64,000 bases of DNA from Citrobacter amalonaticus (lineage in GTDB: Bacteria; Pseudomonadota; Gammaproteobacteria; Enterobacterales; Enterobacteriaceae): the NCBI RefSeq assembly GCF_001559075.2, contig NZ_CP014015.2:1922001-1986000 (forward strand), in the 5' to 3' direction. This document shows, in pieces, positions 1-6,412 of the stretch (positions are counted from its first letter, which is position 1; each line of letters begins with the position of its first letter). The notes beneath the pieces are model-generated. The model searched no databases, had not been told where the DNA came from, and was given only the letters and a program-made list of their open reading frames with translations. The translations under genes and the position numbers were made by a program.

Positions 1-483
1 GGTCACTCCCGCGTAGGCTTTTTTGAGGTTCACCTCGTCGCCCCAGTGGTCGATCATGACGTTGATATCCCAGATCGCGCCGTTGTCGCCTTTGAATGCT
101 TTGGAAAGCTGGAATTCGCCGCCGTTGCCTTCGTTACCCAGACGACCAATGGCGGACGCGCCGTTATAGGAACCGTCCACGCCGACGTACTTCTGATCGC
201 CGCTCTGGAAGTGCGCGCCGTAACGCGCATAGCCGCTGAATTTCACACCGAACGGAATGGCCATATCGGGCGACTGTGCGGCGCTTTGCGGCTCAACAAT
301 CACATCGGTTTTTTTCGCCACAGCAGCGTCCATTTTCGCCTGACGTTCCGCAAGGGCTTTGTCTACGGCTTTGGCGACAATGGCGTCGATTTGTTCCTGA
401 GTAAATTCCTGTGCGAGTACAGAAATCGGGCAAAGCGCGGCCACGACCGCCATGGCTAATGGAAGTTTTTTTATCATGTTCAT
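1..483 (-). CDS. Carbohydrate-specific outer-membrane porin (LamB/ScrY/BglH type), 3' part cut by window edge
   Basis: The visible 161 codons begin with a typical signal peptide (MNMIKKLPLAMAVVAAL..., likely cleavage after SVLA before QEF). An Ala/Lys/Glu-rich stretch likely to be a coiled coil follows (about residues 25-50). Next comes the first barrel strands (SGYARYG, about residue 74), as in ScrY and BglH. Porins of this family form trimeric sugar channels in the outer membrane. The start could be either ATG at 483 or 477; 483 is chosen because GAGA lies just upstream. It is the last gene of the beta-glucoside PTS operon in the same direction, so its substrate is probably an aryl- or oligo-beta-glucoside. 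The rest of the gene lies outside the window. Confidence 0.85.
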   Translation of the reverse strand, partial: MNMIKKLPLAMAVVAALCPISVLAQEFTQEQIDAIVAKAVDKALAERQAKMDAAVAKKTDVIVEPQSAAQSPDMAIPFGVKFSGYARYGAHFQSGDQKYVGVDGSYNGASAIGRLGNEGNGGEFQLSKAFKGDNGAIWDINVMIDHWGDEVNLKKAYAGVT

Positions 484-675
484 GGTTATCTCATTTACGT
501 TTTATCCTTCAGTTTGCATTGAGCATTCTGAATAGATGTGCGCATTAATTTATTTTAAGATAATAACCATCCCGCCTCGGTGTAATTCGCTATCACCAAA
601 ACAAGTTGATCTGTTATTTATAGATAGAGGTACAGATAGTATTTATTTAATCGTAGTGACGTCTCCGTTTATTAT

Positions 676-802
676 TATACCCTTCGTCTTTCAAGCAGCT
701 TCTTTGTTGGCTACGTTCGTTCACCCCAGTCACTTACTTGAGTAAGCTCCAGGGGATTCTCTCTCTTGCCGCCTCGAAGCAACTCGAAATCCATTGGGTA
801 TA
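676..802. repeat. ERIC (IRU) element, about 127 bp
   Basis: An imperfect palindrome runs from TATACCC to GGGTATA. It contains the ERIC core, with CACCCCAGTCACTTAC and GTAAGCTCCAGGGGATTC, the sequences matched by the classical ERIC primers. It sits between the EIIA gene and the porin gene, inside what would be a polycistronic mRNA, where it can fold into a long hairpin and could reduce porin expression. The remainder of the 484-810 gap shows no gene. Confidence 0.9.
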
Positions 803-810
803 GATTTAAA

Positions 811-1113
811 TTAACGTTGATAGAGGTGAATAATTTCTTCTGACAGTTCGCGGGCTAGCAGCGATGTCATTAAATGATCCTGTGCATGCACCATAATTAA
901 CGTCATGGGTTGCCGGGCTTCCCCGGCATCCTGTTCGATCAATTTGGTTTGCATGTGGTGGGCCTGACGGGCGTAACCGTCAGCTTCCCGAAGCAGGCTT
1001 TTCGCCTCGTCAATGTTGCCTGCGCGCGCGGCGTGCAGCGCCTCGAAGCACAGACTACGGGACTGTCCGGCATTGACGATAATTTCCATTACTGCTTCTT
1101 CTAATGCAATCAT
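811..1113 (-). CDS. PTS lactose/cellobiose-family EIIA component
   Basis: A 100-residue helical EIIA of the lactose/N,N'-diacetylchitobiose (Lac/Chb) family. It passes phosphate from HPr to EIIB. The phosphorylation site is the motif MVHAQDH, with His76 as the likely acceptor and Asp79 as the conserved metal ligand of the trimer. Length equals the family norm. It lies 12 bp downstream of the GH1 gene, in the operon EIIB-EIIC-GH1-EIIA-porin. Substrate is inferred from neighbours to be cellobiose or another beta-glucoside; the sequence alone cannot separate cellobiose from chitobiose. Confidence 0.92.
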   Translation of the reverse strand: MIALEEAVMEIIVNAGQSRSLCFEALHAARAGNIDEAKSLLREADGYARQAHHMQTKLIEQDAGEARQPMTLIMVHAQDHLMTSLLARELSEEIIHLYQR

Positions 1114-1125
1114 TGTCTGTATCTC

Positions 1126-2508
1126 TTAATCGAATCCGTTATGTTCGGCGGTATTGGCGAACCACTCGCCGCTCTTTTTCACCGTACGTTTTTGCGTGTC
1201 TAAATCTAACTGGACAAAACCATAGCGGTTTTTATATCCGTTGAGCCATGACCAGTTATCAATAAAGGTCCACATATGGTAACCAAGACACTGACAGCCT
1301 TCGCTGATCCCTTTATGCAACCATTTAAGATGTTCAGCGACAAATTCAATACGGTAACTGTCGTTAATTTGCCCATCCTGAATAAAGCGGTGTTCGTTTT
1401 CTACGCCCATTCCGTTTTCAGAAATAAAGCAGCGCGGGTTGCCGTAATTATCACGCAGATTGGTAATAATATCGTAAATACCCGGCTCATAAATTTCCCA
1501 TCCACGATAAGGGTTCATTTTGCGGCCTGGCATTTCATAATAATCAAACAGCCACTCCGGCATAAAGGGCGCATTCAGATTAACGGCGGTATCGCGGCAT
1601 TTCACCCGACGCGGCTGGTAGTAGTTAATGCCCAGCAGGTCGATTTTGCCCTCGGCAATCAGCTGTGCGTCACCCGGTTGGCAGGCTGGCAGTTGATCGT
1701 ACTCTTTCAGTAATGCCACCAGATCCGCCGGATATTCCCCTTTCAGCACCGGGTCGAGGAAACTGCGGTTGAACAGCAGATCCGCATGGTGCGCGGCTTT
1801 CACATCCGCAGGGTGCTGTGAGCGCGGATAAGAAGGCGTCAGGTTGAGCACGACGCCGATTTCGCCGTCGTTGTTGCCCGCGCGATATGCGCGAACCGCC
1901 GTCGAGTGCGCCAGCACGGTGTGATACGCCACGGTGGCGGCACGTCTGAAATCCACCACGTTGGGGTAATGGAAGTCATACAGATAACCGCCTTCCACCG
2001 GCACAATCGGCTCGTTAAAGGTGAACCAGTGCTTAACGCGGTTGCCGAACAATTCGAAACACGTCTGTGCGTAGCGGCCAAAGGCTTCCACGACGTCACG
2101 GTTTTCCCAGCCGCCTTTCTCCTGCATCACCATCGGCATGTCGAAGTGAAACAGTGTGATAAACGGCGTGATGCCCTGCTCCAGCAGTTTGTCGATAACG
2201 TTGTTATAGAACGCCACTGCATCAGGATTCACCTCGCCCGTGCCATCAGGAATCAGGCGCGACCAGCTTAACGAGGTGCGGAAGCTGTTATGTTTCAACT
2301 GCTTCAGCAGCGCGATGTCCTGTTTCCAGTGCTGATAAAAGGTTGAGGTGTTCGCCGGGCCAACCCCCTGATGGAAACGACCTGGCTGGCGGTCGAACCA
2401 CACATCCCATGTGGTCTGGCTTTTGCCGCCGTTCAGGCTATCCCCTTCGGTTTGCAGCGCTGAGCAAGCACTGCCCCACCAGAAGTTTTCAGGAAAACGG
2501 TATCTCAT
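1126..2508 (-). CDS. GH1 6-phospho-beta-glucosidase
   Basis: A cytoplasmic 460-residue family GH1 enzyme that would hydrolyse the phosphorylated beta-glucoside delivered by the adjacent PTS. The acid/base glutamate is in TFNEP (E166) and the nucleophile is in ISENGMG (E364). The phospho-sugar loop reads SWLNGYKNRYG: Ser420 replaces the Glu of non-phospho enzymes, as expected for 6-phospho-glycosidases. The upstream ATG at 2529 shares a base with the EIIC stop (TAATG), but AAGGAG lies 7 nt before the ATG at 2508, so 2508 is preferred. Both starts keep the gene translationally close to EIIC. The exact aglycone is unknown. Confidence 0.92.
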   Translation of the reverse strand: MRYRFPENFWWGSACSALQTEGDSLNGGKSQTTWDVWFDRQPGRFHQGVGPANTSTFYQHWKQDIALLKQLKHNSFRTSLSWSRLIPDGTGEVNPDAVAFYNNVIDKLLEQGITPFITLFHFDMPMVMQEKGGWENRDVVEAFGRYAQTCFELFGNRVKHWFTFNEPIVPVEGGYLYDFHYPNVVDFRRAATVAYHTVLAHSTAVRAYRAGNNDGEIGVVLNLTPSYPRSQHPADVKAAHHADLLFNRSFLDPVLKGEYPADLVALLKEYDQLPACQPGDAQLIAEGKIDLLGINYYQPRRVKCRDTAVNLNAPFMPEWLFDYYEMPGRKMNPYRGWEIYEPGIYDIITNLRDNYGNPRCFISENGMGVENEHRFIQDGQINDSYRIEFVAEHLKWLHKGISEGCQCLGYHMWTFIDNWSWLNGYKNRYGFVQLDLDTQKRTVKKSGEWFANTAEHNGFD

Positions 2509-2528
2509 TGTTCTGACTCCTTGATTCA

Positions 2529-3860
2529 TTATGAGTTGCTACGGGCAGCGTTCGCCACGGAGACGGCATCCTGGGCTTTTTGCTCTTCTGTTTTCATCAG
2601 GGAGCGTTCGTATGCGCGCAGGAACGGGAGGTAAATCAACGCTGACATCACCATACAGATCAGGCACATCACCACCGGACTAAAGGCCCAGTTTGCCGCC
2701 CACGAGGCGCCAATTGGTGCGGGCGTGGTCCACGGCGTCAGTGACACCACCTGATCCAGCCAGCCCAGGCGGGTCGCGGCGTAAGCCAGTACGGCGTTGA
2801 TCATGGGCACGAAAACGAACGGGATAAACAGCATCGGGTTCATGATGATCGGCGCACCGAACAGAATAGGCTCATTAATGTTGAAGAAGCTAGGAACGAT
2901 GCCCATTTTGCCGATCGTCCGCAGATGGGTAACGCGACTACGCAGCAGCAGGAAAGCCAGTGGTAAAGTCGAGCCCACGCCGCCAATCAGCAGGTAGTGA
3001 TCCCAGAAACCTTGTAGATAAACGTGCGGCAGTGCGACACCCGCCGCGAGAGCGGCCTGGTTTGCCGACAGGTTTGCCATCCAGAATGGGTTCATAATGC
3101 CCGTGACGATCAGCGAGCCGTGAATACCAGCAAACCAGAAAATCTGGCACATCAGGACCGAAAGCAGAATCGCCGGCAGGGAGTCAGATGCTGAAACCAG
3201 CGGTGCCAGCAGGTGCATAATCGCCTGCGGAATAATCATTCCGGTCTGCGCTTCAATAAACAGATTCAGCGGATGTAGCGTCGCAATGACCACCAGAACC
3301 GGGATGAGGATCTCAAATGAGCGGGCGACGCCGGTCGGAACCTCTTTCGGCAGACGAATAGTGATGTTGTGCTGCTTTAGCCAGGCATAAACGCGGGTGG
3401 AATAAATCGCGGTGATCAGCGCGGTAAAGATCCCCTGACCGGAAAGGTACTGTGTGGAGATTTTCCCGTCGGCGTACGGTGCGGCGACCAGTAAAAAGGC
3501 CATAAACGCCAGCAGACCGGACATAATCGGATCGAGATTAAACTGACGGCCCAGACTGGCGCCAATGCCCACGGAGATGAAGAACGTCATAACGCCCATG
3601 CTGAGGTTAAACGGCAGCATCAACTGTTCACGGTATGTGGCGGAAAAATCGAGCCAGCCACGGGCAAAACTGTTGGTGGTTTCGGCAGAGAACGGCGGGA
3701 AAATAAACACCAGCATGAACGAGCCGATGATCATAAACGGCAGCGCCGCAGTAAAACCATCACGAATCGCAATCACGTATTTCTGCTGGCCCAGTTTACC
3801 GGCAAGAGGCGTGATGGATTGTTCTATGACAGCAACCATTGACTGATATAACGAACTCAT
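2529..3860 (-). CDS. PTS lactose/cellobiose-family EIIC permease
   Basis: A 443-residue integral membrane permease of the CelB/LacE (Lac family) type with about ten hydrophobic segments. The substrate-site motif NINEPILFGAPI is present near residue 325. It works with the EIIB gene 12 bp upstream and the EIIA gene further down to import and phosphorylate a beta-glucoside. Its stop overlaps the long-form start of the GH1 gene. Length and motif match the family. Specificity is inferred from the operon. Confidence 0.92.
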   Translation of the reverse strand: MSSLYQSMVAVIEQSITPLAGKLGQQKYVIAIRDGFTAALPFMIIGSFMLVFIFPPFSAETTNSFARGWLDFSATYREQLMLPFNLSMGVMTFFISVGIGASLGRQFNLDPIMSGLLAFMAFLLVAAPYADGKISTQYLSGQGIFTALITAIYSTRVYAWLKQHNITIRLPKEVPTGVARSFEILIPVLVVIATLHPLNLFIEAQTGMIIPQAIMHLLAPLVSASDSLPAILLSVLMCQIFWFAGIHGSLIVTGIMNPFWMANLSANQAALAAGVALPHVYLQGFWDHYLLIGGVGSTLPLAFLLLRSRVTHLRTIGKMGIVPSFFNINEPILFGAPIIMNPMLFIPFVFVPMINAVLAYAATRLGWLDQVVSLTPWTTPAPIGASWAANWAFSPVVMCLICMVMSALIYLPFLRAYERSLMKTEEQKAQDAVSVANAARSNS

Positions 3861-3872
3861 AATGACACCTTT

Positions 3873-4187
3873 CTAATGTGCCGCTTCAATCAGCGACAGA
3901 GCAAAATCCAGCACCTTGTCACCGCGTTGCATTCCGTAATCCTGCATATCAATGGCCTTTACGGGGATGTTTTGGGTGGCAGCCTTCTCTGAGAGCGTGT
4001 TAAGCATGTATTTTACCTGGGGGCCAAGCAGCACCACCTGGTAATTTGGAAACTGAATGTCAAATTCGGAAACGCCATATGCATCAATTTGGACTGGCAG
4101 CTTCCGCTCTTCTGCGGCTTCGACCATTTTACGAACCAGCAGACTGGTGGACATCCCTGCAGAGCAACACAACATAATCCTGAACAT
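3873..4187 (-). CDS. PTS lactose/cellobiose-family EIIB component
   Basis: A 104-residue EIIB. The P-loop Cys8 in MLCCSAGMSTSLLV is the phosphorylated residue. The fold and length match CelA/ChbB-type EIIB. GAGGATGG lies upstream of the ATG. It is the first gene of the operon, 290 bp from the divergent LacI-type regulator, with two operator-like palindromes in between. Confidence 0.93.
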   Translation of the reverse strand: MFRIMLCCSAGMSTSLLVRKMVEAAEERKLPVQIDAYGVSEFDIQFPNYQVVLLGPQVKYMLNTLSEKAATQNIPVKAIDMQDYGMQRGDKVLDFALSLIEAAH

Positions 4188-4242
4188 TATTAACCATCCT
4201 CAAAATGTAAAAACTTATTGCGAGTCTGATTTGATATCATAC

Positions 4243-4256
4243 GGAAACCGGTTTCC
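4243..4256. promoter_or_regulatory. LacI-family operator, EIIB-proximal
   Basis: The perfect 14-bp palindrome GGAAACCGGTTTCC lies 56 bp upstream of the EIIB start, in the divergent intergenic region. GAAACCGGTTTC-like sites are typical LacI/GalR-family operators with a central CG. It is the probable binding site of the adjacent repressor. Confidence 0.8.
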
Positions 4257-4360
4257 ATACGAAGCAAACGGAACTGTGACAACCGTCAAGATCTTATTCT
4301 TATAAGGCTAATTATTTGGATTTGGCTCACGCTTTTGGTGCTATTTCACGCTTTTTGAGT

Positions 4361-4381
4361 GGAAACGGAAAATCGGTTTCC
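4361..4381. promoter_or_regulatory. Second LacI-family operator-like site
   Basis: GGAAACGGAAAATCGGTTTCC contains GGAAA and GTTTCC half-sites, but with an odd-length or shifted centre compared with the perfect site at 4243. It is about 100 bp upstream of the regulator start. A further GGAAAC half-site lies just downstream, near 4391. Two sites about 120 bp apart could allow looping and autoregulation. Confidence 0.55.
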
Positions 4382-4479
4382 ATGAAAAACGGAAACAGCT
4401 ATACTGCGGGTGGTGATTATTTGAGCCAATGTTAAATTCAGGATTGAAGGAGCCAGGCAGGCTCTGTCAGGGGAGAATG

Positions 4480-5436
4480 ATGTCTACTATCAACGATGTA
4501 TCGCGTTTGGCTGGCGTGTCTAAAGCCACGGTGTCGCGCGTGTTGAGCGGATCGCGTGGTGTGAAGGAAGCCAGTCGTCTTGCCGTGTTAAAGGCGGTGG
4601 ATGAGCTGAACTATCGTCCGAATGTGATTGCCCAGTCGCTACTCAGCCAGAGCACCGGCTGCATTGGCGTGATTTGCGCGCAGGACAACATCAACCAGAC
4701 GACGGGCTACCTTTACGCACTGGAAAAACATCTGAGCCAGCACCAAAAACACCTGTTGCTTCGCTTCGCCAACACCAAAGCAGAGGTGATGAGCGCCCTC
4801 GATGAATTAAGCTGTGGCCTGTGTGACGATGTGCTGATTATTGGGGCGCGTTTCCCGCTGAACATCAGCCAGGAAAACGTCATTCTGGTGGATTGTCTGG
4901 AAGCGGGCGACGATGTGACCAGTATTCAGTTTGACCACAGCTTTGCCACCGAAACAGCCTGTAACTATCTGATTAGTCAAAATCGTCGGCAGATAGCCCT
5001 CATTCATCCTGAAGGTATGGGTTTCTCCGAACAGGTGCTGCTCGGCTACAAACATGCGCTGGAGAAGAATTTCCTGCCCTTTAACCGTAACCTGGTGTTT
5101 ATGGAAGCCACCTCTTCCTCGGTAGCGTTACAGGAGTTGTTGAATAACGCCTCCACGCTCAATTTTAACGCGCTGCTGGTGGCGGATGAGCAGCAGGCTC
5201 AGCGGGTGATCCCGCAATTGCAGGCGTTTAATAAGTCGGTTCCGGAAGATATTATGATCTTCAGCCTTGCCGGTTCGCTGCATCTGCCGGGGATCCCGAC
5301 CATCCCGGCAATCGAATACTCCATGGATGCGATGGCGGCGCGGATTGTCAGCTGGCTGAACGAAAAAACGCAAAGCATGTTGGGATCGTATGTGCTGCGC
5401 GGCGACTTAATTATTCCGGATGTTCGCCAGCGATAA
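4480..5436 (+). CDS. LacI-family repressor of the beta-glucoside PTS operon
   Basis: A 318-residue LacI/GalR regulator. The N-terminal HTH reads STINDVSRLAGVSKATVSRV, followed by the hinge and a periplasmic-binding-protein-like effector domain. The start at 4480 is chosen over the longer frame from 4429: GGGGAG lies just before the tandem ATGATG, and the DNA-binding domain then begins at residue 2, as usual. It is divergent from EIIB and is the likely ligand-responsive repressor of that operon and of itself. The inducer is unknown; a phosphorylated or free beta-glucoside is a guess. Confidence 0.9.
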   Translation: MSTINDVSRLAGVSKATVSRVLSGSRGVKEASRLAVLKAVDELNYRPNVIAQSLLSQSTGCIGVICAQDNINQTTGYLYALEKHLSQHQKHLLLRFANTKAEVMSALDELSCGLCDDVLIIGARFPLNISQENVILVDCLEAGDDVTSIQFDHSFATETACNYLISQNRRQIALIHPEGMGFSEQVLLGYKHALEKNFLPFNRNLVFMEATSSSVALQELLNNASTLNFNALLVADEQQAQRVIPQLQAFNKSVPEDIMIFSLAGSLHLPGIPTIPAIEYSMDAMAARIVSWLNEKTQSMLGSYVLRGDLIIPDVRQR

Positions 5437-5448
5437 GCTCATTATCGG

Positions 5449-5470
5449 GCGTGAAGCACAGGCTTCACGC
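5449..5470. terminator. Hairpin between convergent lacI-type gene and yicS
   Basis: GCGTGAAGC and GCTTCACGC form a perfect 9-bp stem with a 4-nt loop. It lies 12 bp after the repressor stop and touches the yicS stop codon. There is no clear T-run on either strand, so termination is only probable. Confidence 0.45.
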
Positions 5471-5763
5471 TACATATCCGGGCATACCACCTTGCCGAGC
5501 GCTTCCCAGTAGTTGCTCTGATTATTCCTTTCCATCGCCACCGCCGCCTCGCGGATGTGCTGCTGATTGCCTTCATTCGCCATGATCGTTTTTTCCCATG
5601 CCTCGTCTGAAGGCGAACCTTGCGGCGTACAAATTTTTCGTAAGTCTTTGAGTATCGTATTTTTTTCGTGCGCGGATTGCAGTGCGCCATAAGGCGAGTC
5701 GGCCTGCGCCAGAGCCGGCAGCAAGAAAAGGGCGGCAATGATCGGTAAAACGGCTCGTTTCAT
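5470..5763 (-). CDS. yicS: Small secreted protein YicS
   Basis: A 97-residue protein with a clear signal peptide (MKRAVLPIIAALFLLPALAQA, cleavage before DSP). It has two cysteines in the mature part (KICTPQ and the C-terminal VVCPDM) that could form a disulfide in the periplasm. The length and the C-terminal NNQS.YWEALGKVVCPDM pattern recall E. coli YicS, which lies near nlpA as here; this match is from memory. Function is unknown. Confidence 0.7.
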   Translation of the reverse strand: MKRAVLPIIAALFLLPALAQADSPYGALQSAHEKNTILKDLRKICTPQGSPSDEAWEKTIMANEGNQQHIREAAVAMERNNQSNYWEALGKVVCPDM

Positions 5764-5892
5764 GATAATAATCCTTGTAGTCGATGCGCATCATTTCAAG
5801 AATAAGTGTAGACGGTGTACGACTCTCTCAGCAGCCCGTGCGAATGTCGGAAAATGCTTCAGCCAAAAGTTGTATTTTTTCAGGAGGATAGA

Positions 5893-6309
5893 ATGCAGAT
5901 ACAGATTACCGATACCGTTACCGAAGACGATCAAAACACGCTGCTCACCGGATTGCGTGCTTACAATTTTCAGTTTCTGCAAACGAGAAATTTTGGCGAT
6001 CTGGCGGTTTACTGGCGTGACGAGCAGCAGAATATCCGGGGGGGATTAATTGGCAAAATCAAAGGGGAATGGCTGAGCATTGATTTGTTATGGATGCATG
6101 AATCCCTGCGTAAAGGCGGTTACGGTAGCCAGCTAATCCAGGCCGCAGAGCACGCCGCTCGCGAAAGAGGATGTCTCCATGCGCTGGTCGATACCCTGAG
6201 TTTTCAGGCGCTGCCGTTCTACCAGAAGAACGGTTACCAACTGCAACTGACGCTTGATGACTTCCCGGAAAAAGGGGCTGCCCGGCATTATTTATCGAAA
6301 ACATTTTGA
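5893..6309 (+). CDS. GNAT-family N-acetyltransferase
   Basis: A 138-residue GNAT protein. Motif A, the acetyl-CoA pyrophosphate-binding loop, reads LRKGGYGSQLI (about residues 74-84). A C-terminal ALPFYQKNGYQ segment is typical of motif B. The start is set by a perfect AGGAGG five bases before the ATG at 5893; the longer upstream frame is rejected. It lies between yicS and dgaR. Substrate is not predictable. Confidence 0.88.
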   Translation: MQIQITDTVTEDDQNTLLTGLRAYNFQFLQTRNFGDLAVYWRDEQQNIRGGLIGKIKGEWLSIDLLWMHESLRKGGYGSQLIQAAEHAARERGCLHALVDTLSFQALPFYQKNGYQLQLTLDDFPEKGAARHYLSKTF

Positions 6310-6412
6310 TGACCGGAGGCATTCGCCGTGACGTCTGGACGCCGATTCACTTTCTTGCATAGCAGAATAGTGTATGTTCTGAACAATCATTTAATTCTTA
6401 AGCGGTAAAGAG

